Positions 21,631 through 33,467 are shown, counted from the first letter of the stretch. The stretch is DNA of 64,000 nt from an uncultured Pelagibacteraceae bacterium (GCA_902537575.1 CACBBX010000001.1:1-64000); one strand, 5' to 3'. Made by a program: numbers and translations. Notes: generated by a model not told the origin, from the sequence alone.

Positions 21631-22578
21631 ATGAAACTTACCAAAGAACAAGAAAAAGAAATAAAAAATCAACAATCTCAAAGTAATCAAACGAAAAGAG
21701 TCACTGTACCAGATCTTGAAAATATTCTTTATGAAGCAATTCCAGCTTTAGATCATGGTTTTGTTCGAGTGGTGGATTATATGGGTGATGATACTTCAAT
21801 TGTTCAATCAGCAAGAGTTTCTTATGGAAAAGGGACAAAACAAGTTTCAACTGATAAAGGATTGATCAAATACTTAATGAGGCATTGGCATAGCACTCCA
21901 TTTGAGATGTGTGAAATAAAATACCATATAAAGTTACCAATATTTATTGCTCGACAGTGGATTAGACATAGAACTGCTAATGTCAATGAATATTCTGCAA
22001 GATATTCTATTTTAGATAAAGAATTTTATTTACCTACTCAAGAAAACTTAGCTGCTCAATCTTCTAGCAACAGACAAGGTAGAGGAGATGTTTTAGAAGG
22101 AAAACAAGCAGAGGAAGTTTTAGAACTTTTAAAAAGTGATGCTGAGAGAACTTATGATAATTATGAAACGATGCTTAATGAAAGGTTTGATGGCTCAACT
22201 ATCGATGAAAATAAAAAAGGCTTAGCTAGAGAACTTGCAAGAATGAATTTGACTTTAAATACCTATACCCAATGGTATTGGAAAACTGATCTTCTAAACC
22301 TAATGAATTTTTTAAGATTAAGAGCAGATAGTCACGCTCAATATGAAATTAGAGTGTATGCAGATATCATGATGGGCACAGTTAAGAAATGGGTTCCAAT
22401 AACTTACGATGCATTTATGGATTATAGAGTTGGAGGTACTGAAGTTTCAGCTAAAGGAAAAGTGATTATTCAAAAACTTATTAAAGGTGAAAATGTTGAT
22501 GTAAAAAGTTCAGGACTTTCTAAAAGAGAATGGAATGAGTTAATGGAAGCTTTTGAATTAAAAGAAAAGAAAATCTAA
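21631..22578 (+). CDS. thyX: Flavin-dependent thymidylate synthase
   Basis: [19 protein letters not shown] (ThyX RHRxxSxNExSxRY-type motif). Track start at 21508 reads through the tmRNA acceptor piece; ATG at 21631 (MKLTKEQEK) preferred. Confidence 0.96.
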   Translation: MKLTKEQEKEIKNQQSQSNQTKRVTVPDLENILYEAIPALDHGFVRVVDYMGDDTSIVQSARVSYGKGTKQVSTDKGLIKYLMRHWHSTPFEMCEIKYHIKLPIFIARQWIRHRTANVNEYSARYSILDKEFYLPTQENLAAQSSSNRQGRGDVLEGKQAEEVLELLKSDAERTYDNYETMLNERFDGSTIDENKKGLARELARMNLTLNTYTQWYWKTDLLNLMNFLRLRADSHAQYEIRVYADIMMGTVKKWVPITYDAFMDYRVGGTEVSAKGKVIIQKLIKGENVDVKSSGLSKREWNELMEAFELKEKKI

Positions 22579-22618
22579 TCTAGTATTTTTTTTAAATATT
22601 AAATTCAAAATAAATACA

Positions 22619-24469
22619 ATGTATGACATTTTACTAAATTTTGTTTATTTTTCATTTATTACAATATTTATTTTTCAAATTGGAAGTTATCTATCTTATA
22701 AATTAAAAAATAAGGTTTTAGGTGAGTATAGATCATTAAATTTTTTATTCGGTATTTTTTTAATAGGCATTACTATTGTTGGTGTAAACTTTTTTTTACC
22801 CACAAGTTCATACGTAACATATGTGTTATTAATTTTACTTTTTGTTTTAAGCTACAAAGCTGTAATGCCAGCAAAATATATACTCAAGATAATTTTAATA
22901 AATCTTATTGTTTATCCGATTTGTTTAAAAATGGGCTTTGCATCTGATGCTGGTTTATACCATTTACCATATCAAAATATATTAAGGAGTGAAAAAATAA
23001 TTTTTGGTTTAGCTAATATGCCAAGATATGGTTTTAGTTCTTTTCAAGATTATTTGGGTTCTATCGTTTTTTCATCAAATTTTATTTTTCATAAATTTTT
23101 AATAGGTAGTGTTCTCAGTTTTTTTTTATTGTTTTTAGATGATTTAAGAAAATCGAAATTGAATTTTGACAATATATATTTTTACTTTGCACTTATATCA
23201 CTTCCATTTATATCTAGATATCTTAGTATTTACACTACATTAACTGATTTATCATCAGGACTCCTTTTAGTTGTACAATTTTATTTTGCTACCAAAATTT
23301 TCTTTCTTATAAAAATAAAAAAAGAAATTAATTTAGAAAACATTCAGATATTTATTCTTGTAACTTTTCTATGTGTTGCATTTAAAGCATCTTCAGCAAT
23401 GTCTGTAGTGCTTTTCTTTTTAATAATGATTTTATCAGCAAAGTCTTTAGAATTTATAAAATTAATTATATTTAAAAATATTTTTCTATTTTTATTCATA
23501 CTCTTATGGATATTTAAAAATATTATAATTTCAGGTTGTATAATATATCCTATTGAATTTTCATGCTTTGAATTCTTTGATTGGCATGCTTCTAAGCAAG
23601 CAAACGCTGACGCAGAAGCTATAATGTCTTGGAATAGACAACCTTTTGTCGGTGTTGAAAAAACTTTAGAAAGCACTGATTGGTTTTTTGATTATTGGAT
23701 AAAAACATATGATAAATTTATATTATCAAGCCTATATATATTATTTTTAATTTTTATTTTTAATTTTATATTTTCATATTTAAAGAAAAATATAAAGTTA
23801 TACAGTTTTTACTATGGCTTGTTACCGTTCATAATGTTAGTAACATTTCAAAGTCAAACTATAGAATTTATAATAGCCTTTTTAAATTTAAAGATATTTG
23901 CAGCTTTGGCTTTTTCATCTTTGCTTGTTTGTCTTTTAATATTCTACAATTACCGTAAAGTAATAGTAAAAAATATTACTATTGATTATAAATATTTCCT
24001 AATTTTCTTTACTTATATTGTTATAAGCATTTTCTTATGGTTTTATAATGCTCCAAATCCAAGGTATGGGTTTGGGAATTTTTATTGTTTATTTATATTA
24101 TTTGGATTCCATACATACTTTATATTTAATGGTAACCAGCTTATTTTAAATTATTCTGACAAATTTAAAAAGTCTAATCTTTTTTTTTTATATTTTTTTA
24201 TTATCATAATTTTTTCACAGTCAAATATGTATTCTACTAAATACTCAGTTTATAATTTTTTTAACAATTCATTTTGGACACAAAAAAAACATGCAAATTA
24301 TTTTAATAATTATGATATTCCAGATATTACACTTGTTAAAAGAAAAAATTATGGATTCTATCCAGATGGAATTGCATGCTGGTTAAAGCATCAATGTTAT
24401 TTAGGTGAAGATCTTCAAAAATATAATATGCCATTAAATTTTATTAAATTAAAAAAAGCTAAAAATTAA
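22619..24469 (+). CDS. Large polytopic membrane protein, possibly LIC_10190-like / surface-polysaccharide related
   Basis: 616 aa, many hydrophobic segments, very AT-rich; no decisive motif. Confidence 0.6.
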   Translation: MYDILLNFVYFSFITIFIFQIGSYLSYKLKNKVLGEYRSLNFLFGIFLIGITIVGVNFFLPTSSYVTYVLLILLFVLSYKAVMPAKYILKIILINLIVYPICLKMGFASDAGLYHLPYQNILRSEKIIFGLANMPRYGFSSFQDYLGSIVFSSNFIFHKFLIGSVLSFFLLFLDDLRKSKLNFDNIYFYFALISLPFISRYLSIYTTLTDLSSGLLLVVQFYFATKIFFLIKIKKEINLENIQIFILVTFLCVAFKASSAMSVVLFFLIMILSAKSLEFIKLIIFKNIFLFLFILLWIFKNIIISGCIIYPIEFSCFEFFDWHASKQANADAEAIMSWNRQPFVGVEKTLESTDWFFDYWIKTYDKFILSSLYILFLIFIFNFIFSYLKKNIKLYSFYYGLLPFIMLVTFQSQTIEFIIAFLNLKIFAALAFSSLLVCLLIFYNYRKVIVKNITIDYKYFLIFFTYIVISIFLWFYNAPNPRYGFGNFYCLFILFGFHTYFIFNGNQLILNYSDKFKKSNLFFLYFFIIIIFSQSNMYSTKYSVYNFFNNSFWTQKKHANYFNNYDIPDITLVKRKNYGFYPDGIACWLKHQCYLGEDLQKYNMPLNFIKLKKAKN

Positions 24470-24492
24470 AGCTATATTAAAAGTAAATATTT

Positions 24493-24599
24493 AAAAACTG
24501 ATCAAAGGTGAAATTGTGGATGTTGATAGTTCGAGACTTTCTAAAAGAGAATGAAACGAACTAATGATAGCTTTTGAATTTAAAGATAAGTTGATTTAA
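24493..24599 (+). pseudogene. thyX 3'-end remnant
   Basis: 107-bp ungapped alignment to 22472-22578 with 21 mismatches by hand count (about 80%). Translation KLIKGEIVDVDSSRLSKRE*NELMIAFEFKDKLI* versus [34 protein letters not shown]; Trp codon TGG became TGA. Confidence 0.95.
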
Positions 24600-25404
24600 T
24601 TTTATTTGCAAAATCTATATAAATTTTAGAAATCTCGTGCTCAGGATTAGCTTCAACGATAGGCTTTCCTTCGTCTCCATTTTTCCCAACTTCAGGATTG
24701 ATAGGTATTTCTCCTAAAAATTCTTTTTCAAATTCTCCTGCAGTTCTTCTGACACCACCCTCACCAAAAATTTTATACTTCTTTCCATCATCTCCAGTAA
24801 AGTAACTCATATTATCTACTAACCCTAAGATTTTTACTCCGAGCTTATCAAACATTTTAATACCTCTTGTTACATCTAAAAGCGCAACTTCTTGTGGAGT
24901 GGAAACAATTATTGCACCATCCATCTTTATTTCTTGCGAAAAAGTTAGTTGTGTATCTCCAGTGCCCGGAGGCATGTCAACAATTATAAAGTCTAGATCT
25001 TTCCAATTAACTTTTTGAGTAAAAGTCTTTATTGCACTTGTAACCATTGGACCACGCCATATCATCGGTGTCTGTTGGTCAGCTAAGAAGCCGATTGACA
25101 TACATTGAATATCATACTTAATAATAGGTTCTAACTTTTGGCCGTCACTTTTTGGTTTTTCATTAATATTGAACATTTTTGGAATTGAGGGACCATAAAT
25201 GTCTGCATCCAATAATCCTACTTTACATCCAACTTGTTTTAAGGCTAAAGCTAAATTTGTGGCAAAAGTAGATTTTCCAACTCCTCCCTTTGCGCTTGAA
25301 ATTGCTATTGTAAATTTGGTACCTAATATTGGATTTTTTGTAAATCTTTTAGGCTCAAGTTTCTGTTTCATTGCGGCACTAAGTTCGGGCTTTTTATCTG
25401 ACAT
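24580..25404 (-). CDS. mrp: Mrp/NBP35 (ApbC-type) Fe-S carrier P-loop ATPase
   Basis: SSAKGGVGKSTFATNLALAL, GLLDADIYGPSIPKMF, DMPPGTGDTQLT. Confidence 0.95.
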   Translation of the reverse strand: MSDKKPELSAAMKQKLEPKRFTKNPILGTKFTIAISSAKGGVGKSTFATNLALALKQVGCKVGLLDADIYGPSIPKMFNINEKPKSDGQKLEPIIKYDIQCMSIGFLADQQTPMIWRGPMVTSAIKTFTQKVNWKDLDFIIVDMPPGTGDTQLTFSQEIKMDGAIIVSTPQEVALLDVTRGIKMFDKLGVKILGLVDNMSYFTGDDGKKYKIFGEGGVRRTAGEFEKEFLGEIPINPEVGKNGDEGKPIVEANPEHEISKIYIDFANKIKSTYL

Positions 25405-25455
25405 ATAACTATCATTACTTGTTTTTTATAATAAAGACACTATATAGTTTTGCAT

Positions 25456-26559
25456 ATGTCAGATGATTTCAGAGGAAGGGGCGGAAGCCCATGGGGATCA
25501 CCGCCAGGTGGTGGAAACAATAACGGCTCAGGCAGAGGCCCTAAACCTCCAAACATAGATGAGATCTTAAAAGAAATTCAGGATAAAATAAAAAAATTTT
25601 TACCTGGTGGAAAATCATCAGGTGGCAAATCAGTTGGATTAGTATTATTAGTTTTAGCGTTTGTTTGGTTAGCAAGTGGACTTTATAGGGTTCTACCTGA
25701 TGAACAAGGTGTTGTATTAAGATTTGGTAAGTTTGTTAAAACTACTCAACCGGGATTGAATTATCACATACCATTTCCTGTAGAAAATGTGCTTACACCC
25801 AAAGTTACTAAAGTTAATCGTATAGATATTGGTTTTAGATCTGAAAGAGACAGCGGTTTTTCAACAGGCGGCGGTGTTGCTGATGTTCCACAAGAGAGCT
25901 TAATGTTAACGGGTGATGAGAATATTGTGAACATAGATTTTTCTGTATTTTGGGTAATTAAAAATGCAGGAAATTTTTTATTTAAAATTCAAGACCCAGA
26001 GGGAACAGTTAAAGCAGCTGCAGAAACAGCTATGAGAGAGGTTATTGCAAAAAGTGATATTCAACCAATTTTGACTGAAGGTAGATCTAAAATTGAGGTT
26101 GAAACACAAGAAATTATACAGAATATTTTAGATGATTATGAAAGTGGAATTCAGATTACCCAGGTGCAAACTCAAAAAGCTGATCCACCAGATCAAGTAA
26201 TTGATGCATTTAGAGATGTACAGGCTGCAAGAGCAGATATGGAAAGATCTAAAAATGAGGCCGAAGCTTATGCAAATGACGTCATCCCAAGAGCTAGAGG
26301 TGAAGGTCAAAAAATCTTACAAGCTGCTGAAGCTTACAAAAAAGAAGTTGTAGCTAAAGCGGAAGGTGAAGCGAGTAGATTTGTATCTATATATAATGAA
26401 TACAAAAATGCAAAAGTAGTAACTCAGGAAAGAATGTATTTAGAGACAATGGAAAAAGTTTTAGCCGATATTGATAAGGTAATTATTGAAAAAAATGCAG
26501 GTTCAGGGGTAGTACCTTATTTACCACTTCCTGAATTAAAAAAGAAAGCGACTAATTAA
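25456..26559 (+). CDS. hflK: FtsH protease activity modulator HflK
   Basis: Gly/Pro-rich N-terminus, single TM, SPFH/band 7 domain, PDEQGVVLRFGKF; followed by hflC. Track ORF starts at 25450. Confidence 0.95.
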   Translation: MSDDFRGRGGSPWGSPPGGGNNNGSGRGPKPPNIDEILKEIQDKIKKFLPGGKSSGGKSVGLVLLVLAFVWLASGLYRVLPDEQGVVLRFGKFVKTTQPGLNYHIPFPVENVLTPKVTKVNRIDIGFRSERDSGFSTGGGVADVPQESLMLTGDENIVNIDFSVFWVIKNAGNFLFKIQDPEGTVKAAAETAMREVIAKSDIQPILTEGRSKIEVETQEIIQNILDDYESGIQITQVQTQKADPPDQVIDAFRDVQAARADMERSKNEAEAYANDVIPRARGEGQKILQAAEAYKKEVVAKAEGEASRFVSIYNEYKNAKVVTQERMYLETMEKVLADIDKVIIEKNAGSGVVPYLPLPELKKKATN

Positions 26560-27432
26560 ATGAAAGCTGGAAAAATTTTAGGTGGATTAATAATTGCAAT
26601 AGGTGTTTTAGCTTTTTTGTCAGTAATTATTGTAAAAGAGGTTAATCAAGCCATCATTCTTCAGTTTGGAGATCCAAAAAGAATCATTACTAAACCTGGT
26701 TTAAATTTCAAAATTCCATTTATTCAAAACGTAGTTTACCTTGATAAAAGAATATTAAACTTGGATACACCACCAGAAGAAGTTATCGCATCTGACCAAA
26801 AACGTTTAATTGTTGATGCGTTTGCTAGATTCAAAATTGTTGATCCACTACAGTTCTATATTTCTGTTGGAGATGAAAGAGTAGCAAGATCTAGATTATC
26901 TACAATTATAAATTCAAGGATTAGAAATGTTCTAGGTCAAGAAGAGCTACAAACATTACTTTCTCAAGATAGATCGAAACAAATGGCTCTGATTAAAGAA
27001 GGAGTGAATAATGAAGCTAAAAATTTTGGAATTACTATTGTCGATGTAAGAATAAAAAGAGCTGATCTTCCCCAAGCAAATAGTGATGCAATTTATAGAA
27101 GAATGCAAACTGAGAGGGAAAGAGAAGCAAAAGAATTTAGAGCAAAAGGTGCGGAGATGGCAGTAACAATCACCTCAACTGCAGATAAAGAAGTTACAGT
27201 TATCCTGGCAGAATCTCAAAAACAGTCAGAAATTATGAAAGGTGAAGGTGATGGTTTGAGAAACAAAATCTTTGCTGATGCATTTGGACAAGATCCAGAA
27301 TTCTTTGCATTTTACAGAGCGATGCAGGCTTATGAAAAGGCATTAATTGGTGGAGAAACTTCTTTAATTTTATCTCCTGATAGCGAATTCTTTAAATTTT
27401 TTGGAAACATAAAACCCGAAATTCAACAATAA
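26560..27432 (+). CDS. hflC: Protease modulator HflC
   Basis: Band 7 domain: VKEVNQAIILQFGDPKRIITKPGLNFKIPF, VDVRIKRADLPQ. Confidence 0.95.
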   Translation: MKAGKILGGLIIAIGVLAFLSVIIVKEVNQAIILQFGDPKRIITKPGLNFKIPFIQNVVYLDKRILNLDTPPEEVIASDQKRLIVDAFARFKIVDPLQFYISVGDERVARSRLSTIINSRIRNVLGQEELQTLLSQDRSKQMALIKEGVNNEAKNFGITIVDVRIKRADLPQANSDAIYRRMQTEREREAKEFRAKGAEMAVTITSTADKEVTVILAESQKQSEIMKGEGDGLRNKIFADAFGQDPEFFAFYRAMQAYEKALIGGETSLILSPDSEFFKFFGNIKPEIQQ

Positions 27433-27439
27433 TTTTTTA

Positions 27440-27628
27440 ATGAATGAGCTAGTCATAGCTTTTGGTTTGTTCTTATTTATCGAGGGTATTCTATATGCCA
27501 TATTTCCAGCAAAAATGAAGAATATGTTAAAAAAATTAGGGCTTATTAAAGATAGTCAACTGAGAACAGGCGGACTTATTTTTGCAATTATAGGATTTAT
27601 AATTATTTATTATATAAAAGTTGAATGA
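27440..27628 (+). CDS. DUF2065 (YjeT-like) small membrane protein
   Basis: 62 aa, two TM segments, typical position between hflC and degP-like gene. Confidence 0.85.
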   Translation: MNELVIAFGLFLFIEGILYAIFPAKMKNMLKKLGLIKDSQLRTGGLIFAIIGFIIIYYIKVE

Positions 27629-29037
27629 AAAAAATTAAAATTTCCTTTTTAATTATATTTTTATCTTTTGGTTTTTTAAGCCAATCTTACTCGAAACCTG
27701 TTCCAAAGTCATTTGCTGATCTTGCTGAAAAATTAATGCCATCTGTTGTAAATATTTCGACTTCAACTACAGTAATTACAAAATCTAATCCATTACCGTT
27801 TCAATTTCCTCCAGGATCACCTTTTGGAGATATGTTTAAAGAATTTGGAGATCCTCAAGAAAGACAATCATCTGCATTAGGATCAGGATTTATAATTGAT
27901 GAAAAAGGAATTGTTATAACTAATAATCATGTAATTCAAGATGCAGACGACATAATAGTTAGAGTAAATGGCGATCAAGAGATTAAGGCAAAAGTCTTAG
28001 GAGCAGATCCATTAATGGACATAGCTGTTTTACAATTAGAAACTGATGAAAAATTTATTCCAGTTGCTTTCGGAGATTCGGATAAAGCTAGAATAGGTGA
28101 CTGGGTGATTGCCATTGGTAATCCATTTGGTTTAGGGGGGACAGTTACAGCAGGAATTATTTCAGCAAGAAATCGATCAATTGGATTGTCTAGATATGAA
28201 GATTTTATTCAAACTGACGCATCAATTAATTCAGGAAATTCAGGTGGCCCTTTATTTGATATGGAGGGAAATGTCATAGGAATTAATACTGCTATATTGG
28301 GACGAAATGGCTCAATTGGTATAGGATTTTCAATTCCATCAAACAGTGCACAAAATGTAATTAATCAACTTATCGAATTTGGAGAAACTAAAAGAGGATG
28401 GCTAGGTGTAAGAATACAAGATGTCACTAAAGAAATTGCAGAGGTTGAAAAATTAGATAAACCAAGAGGTGCTTTAGTTGCAAGTGTTGCAGAAAACAGT
28501 CCATCAGAAAAAGCTGGAATAAAAGCTGGCGATATTATTTTAGAATTTAATGGTGAAAGGATTAATCAAATGAAAGAACTTCCTGCTATAGTTGCACGTA
28601 CCGAGGTAGGCAAAAATGTAACTGTTAAAATTTGGAGAAATAATAGTGAAATGACCAAAAATGTTATTTTGGGAAGATTAGAAACTTCCGAGGATTTTAA
28701 AGTAGCCGAAAAACAAAAACCTACTGAAAAATCTAATAGAATTGACAGTTTAAAAATAACAGTAAGAGTATTAACGAAAGAAGATATCAAGAATCGTAAT
28801 TTACCAAATCAAACTACTGGTCTGATAGTCACAGGTATAGCAAATAACAGCCCACTTAAAAATACAACACTAACTATCAATAGTATAATTCTTGAAGCAC
28901 AAAAGAAAAAAATAAGAACAATCGAAAGCCTTAATAAAATTGTTAATCAAGTTTTAGAGTCAAACCAAAAAACTATTCTGTTATCTATTTATAATAATCA
29001 AAATCAAAAAAGATATATTGGTGTTAAACTTGACTAA
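27625..29037 (+). CDS. Trypsin-like periplasmic serine protease, DegP/HtrA family with PDZ domains
   Basis: Signal peptide, GSGFIIDEKGIVITNNHVI, DIAVLQLE, GNSGGPLFD. Confidence 0.95.
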   Translation: MKKIKISFLIIFLSFGFLSQSYSKPVPKSFADLAEKLMPSVVNISTSTTVITKSNPLPFQFPPGSPFGDMFKEFGDPQERQSSALGSGFIIDEKGIVITNNHVIQDADDIIVRVNGDQEIKAKVLGADPLMDIAVLQLETDEKFIPVAFGDSDKARIGDWVIAIGNPFGLGGTVTAGIISARNRSIGLSRYEDFIQTDASINSGNSGGPLFDMEGNVIGINTAILGRNGSIGIGFSIPSNSAQNVINQLIEFGETKRGWLGVRIQDVTKEIAEVEKLDKPRGALVASVAENSPSEKAGIKAGDIILEFNGERINQMKELPAIVARTEVGKNVTVKIWRNNSEMTKNVILGRLETSEDFKVAEKQKPTEKSNRIDSLKITVRVLTKEDIKNRNLPNQTTGLIVTGIANNSPLKNTTLTINSIILEAQKKKIRTIESLNKIVNQVLESNQKTILLSIYNNQNQKRYIGVKLD

Positions 29038-29039
29038 TC

Positions 29040-29948
29040 ATGGATTTTAAATCCAAAGTTATTTTAGTTTCAGGACCAACTGCCTCAGGTAAATCTAATT
29101 TTGCAGTTAAACTTGCTAAAAAAATAAATGGAGAGGTAATTAATGCAGATAGTATGCAAGTTTATAAACAATTAAAAATTTTATCTGCACGACCAAATCT
29201 AAAAGATTATCAAAAAATAAGACATCATTTATATGGATTTCATGATGTAAAAAAAAATTTCTCAACAGGTAAATGGTTAAAATTAGTAATAAAAAAAATT
29301 AAAGAAATAAAAAAAAGAAAACAAACTCCAATCTTAGTAGGAGGTACAGGTTTGTATTTTAAAGTATTAACTAATGGATTGGTAAAAATCCCAAATATAC
29401 CTATAAAAATTAGAAACCAGATAAGATCTAAACAATCAAAAATAGGTCAAAGCAGGTTTTATAAAAAACTTTTAAAACTTGATCCAAATTCTAAAAATAA
29501 AATTAATCCAACTGATACGCATAGATCTATAAGAGCTTATGAAGTTAAATTTTATACCCAAAAATCAATTCATGAATGGTACAAAAATACTAAATCAAAT
29601 TTCAAAAAAAACGACTTTTTTAAAATCTATATTGATTTCCCTCGAAGTGAATTGATTAAAAGAATTAATCTTAGATCTCAGCAAATGATTGAAAAAGGAG
29701 CAATTAAAGAAGTAAAAAATTTCATTAAATTAAAAGTCAGAAAAGATAAAAGCGCTAATAAGGCAATTGGTATCAATGAAATCAGACAATACTTGAATAA
29801 TGAAAAAGAAATTCAGGAGATTATTGAAAATATAGCAATAAAAACTAGACAATACGCTAAAAGACAAACTACCTGGGCAAGAGGCAACATGAATTCTTGG
29901 TTTAAATTGAAACCAAATGAGTTAAATAATTTTTTAAAAAAAATTTAA
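29040..29948 (+). CDS. miaA: tRNA dimethylallyltransferase
   Basis: VSGPTASGKSNFAVKLA, INADSMQVYKQLKILSARP, VGGTGLYFK. Confidence 0.96.
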   Translation: MDFKSKVILVSGPTASGKSNFAVKLAKKINGEVINADSMQVYKQLKILSARPNLKDYQKIRHHLYGFHDVKKNFSTGKWLKLVIKKIKEIKKRKQTPILVGGTGLYFKVLTNGLVKIPNIPIKIRNQIRSKQSKIGQSRFYKKLLKLDPNSKNKINPTDTHRSIRAYEVKFYTQKSIHEWYKNTKSNFKKNDFFKIYIDFPRSELIKRINLRSQQMIEKGAIKEVKNFIKLKVRKDKSANKAIGINEIRQYLNNEKEIQEIIENIAIKTRQYAKRQTTWARGNMNSWFKLKPNELNNFLKKI

Positions 29949-29999
29949 ATATCTCAATCAAAACTTGACCAATCAGTACAACTTCAGCTAGATTGCGAA

Positions 30000-31766
30000 A
30001 TGCCAAAATTATACACAGGAGCAGAAATTGTATTTAAGTGTCTTAAGGACCAGAGTGTAGAACATATTTTTGGATATCCTGGGGGAGCAGTTTTACCAAT
30101 TTATGATGAGCTTAAAAATCATACTTCAATTAAACATATTTTGGTAAGACACGAACAAGGAGCAGGTCATGCTGCTGAAGGTTACGCAAGATCGTCAGGA
30201 AAGCCTGGAGTTGTTTTAGTGACATCAGGACCTGGTGCAACAAATGTTGTTACTGCTTTAACAGATGCATATATGGACTCGGTTCCTTTGGTTTGTATTT
30301 CTGGTCAAGTTCCAACACATTTAATTGGAACTGATGCATTTCAAGAATGTGATACTACTGGTATTACTAGGCCATGTACAAAACATAATTGGTTAGTAAA
30401 AGATATAAATGATTTATCGGATATAATGCACGAAGCATTTAAAGTAGCAACCACAGGCAGACCAGGTCCTGTTTTAGTTGATATCCCCAAAGATATTCAA
30501 TTTGCAAAAACTAAATACAAAAAACCTAAAAAAGAAAAAAAATTAAATGAAAAATTTAATAATAAATTTTCTCAAAAACATATATATCAATTAATTGAAT
30601 TAATAAAAAAAGCAAAAAAACCAATTATTTATAGCGGTGGTGGAGTAATTAATTCAGGCCCTAAAGCAAGTAATGAATTAAGAGAGTTTGTAGAATTAAC
30701 TGGGTTTCCAATAACTTCTACACTTCAGGGTTTAGGCGCATATCCTGGTGATGATAATCAATTCCTTGGAATGTTAGGCATGCATGGAACCTATGAGGCA
30801 AACAATGCAATGCATGATTGTGATCTTTTAATAAATATTGGTGCAAGATTTGATGATCGTATCACTGGAAAAATAGATGAATTTTCACCAAATTCAAAAA
30901 AAGTTCATATTGATATTGATCCCTCGTCTATAAATAAAATTATTAAAGTTGATCTTGCTATTGTAGGTGATGTTGCAAAAGTAATTAGTAAAATAAATAA
31001 AACAATCTTGAAGAAAAAAAATGGCCATAGCAAATCTAATAAACCAAATATAGCTAAGTGGTGGGAACAAATACAAAAGTGGAGAGGAAAAGATTCTCTT
31101 AATTTTGTTAATAGCAATGACAGTATTAAGCCCCAACATGCTGTTCAAAGACTATATGAGCTAACAAAAGATAAAGATACTTATGTAACAACTGAAGTTG
31201 GTCAACATCAAATGTGGGCGGCACAACATTACAAATTTAACAAACCAAATAGATGGATGACATCCGGAGGTTTAGGTACGATGGGTTATGGTCTGCCAGC
31301 AGCAGTAGGAGTACAAATTGCTCATCCAGAAAAGTTGGTAGTTGATATTGCAGGAGAGGCCTCCGTATTAATGACGATGCAAGAAATGTCCACTGCAGTT
31401 CAATATAACTTACCAATTAAAATTTTTATTTTAAATAATCAGTACATGGGGATGGTAAGGCAATGGCAAGAGCTTTTGCATGAAAAGAACTATTCAGAGA
31501 GTTACTCGGAAGCACTTCCTGATTTCTTAAAAATGGCTGAGGCTTATGGTTGTAAGGGAATTAAAGCAGAAAACCCATCTGAATTAGACGAAAAAATCCA
31601 AGAAATGATAGATTATAAAGGCCCCGTTATTTTTGATTGCCATGTTGATCCAAATGAAAATTGTTTCCCAATGATACCTTCAGGAAAACCTCATAATCAG
31701 ATGATCTTAGGACCTAAGGATCAGGAAGATAATAAAATTAAGGGAAAAGGCAAAGCCTTAGTTTAA
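30000..31766 (+). CDS. ilvB: Acetolactate synthase large subunit
   Basis: TPP enzyme, EHIFGYPGGAVLPIYDEL, RHEQGAGHAAEGYARSSGKPGV; followed by ilvH and ilvC. Confidence 0.96.
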   Translation: MPKLYTGAEIVFKCLKDQSVEHIFGYPGGAVLPIYDELKNHTSIKHILVRHEQGAGHAAEGYARSSGKPGVVLVTSGPGATNVVTALTDAYMDSVPLVCISGQVPTHLIGTDAFQECDTTGITRPCTKHNWLVKDINDLSDIMHEAFKVATTGRPGPVLVDIPKDIQFAKTKYKKPKKEKKLNEKFNNKFSQKHIYQLIELIKKAKKPIIYSGGGVINSGPKASNELREFVELTGFPITSTLQGLGAYPGDDNQFLGMLGMHGTYEANNAMHDCDLLINIGARFDDRITGKIDEFSPNSKKVHIDIDPSSINKIIKVDLAIVGDVAKVISKINKTILKKKNGHSKSNKPNIAKWWEQIQKWRGKDSLNFVNSNDSIKPQHAVQRLYELTKDKDTYVTTEVGQHQMWAAQHYKFNKPNRWMTSGGLGTMGYGLPAAVGVQIAHPEKLVVDIAGEASVLMTMQEMSTAVQYNLPIKIFILNNQYMGMVRQWQELLHEKNYSESYSEALPDFLKMAEAYGCKGIKAENPSELDEKIQEMIDYKGPVIFDCHVDPNENCFPMIPSGKPHNQMILGPKDQEDNKIKGKGKALV

Positions 31767-31772
31767 ATTAAA

Positions 31773-33361
<1,589 letters not shown>

Positions 33362-33467
33362 ATTTTGATAAAGACCCAAAAAGATCGTAAAAATATAGGC
33401 CAAATTTAACATTTATTTTGCAATCTCACTTATAGATTGTAATATCAATTTTCTATAAAATTTAGTT

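Noticed and set aside
29949-29999. Possible riboswitch leader before ilvB
   Set aside because: Only 51 bp, no recognisable SAM-V, glycine or other known aptamer core by eye
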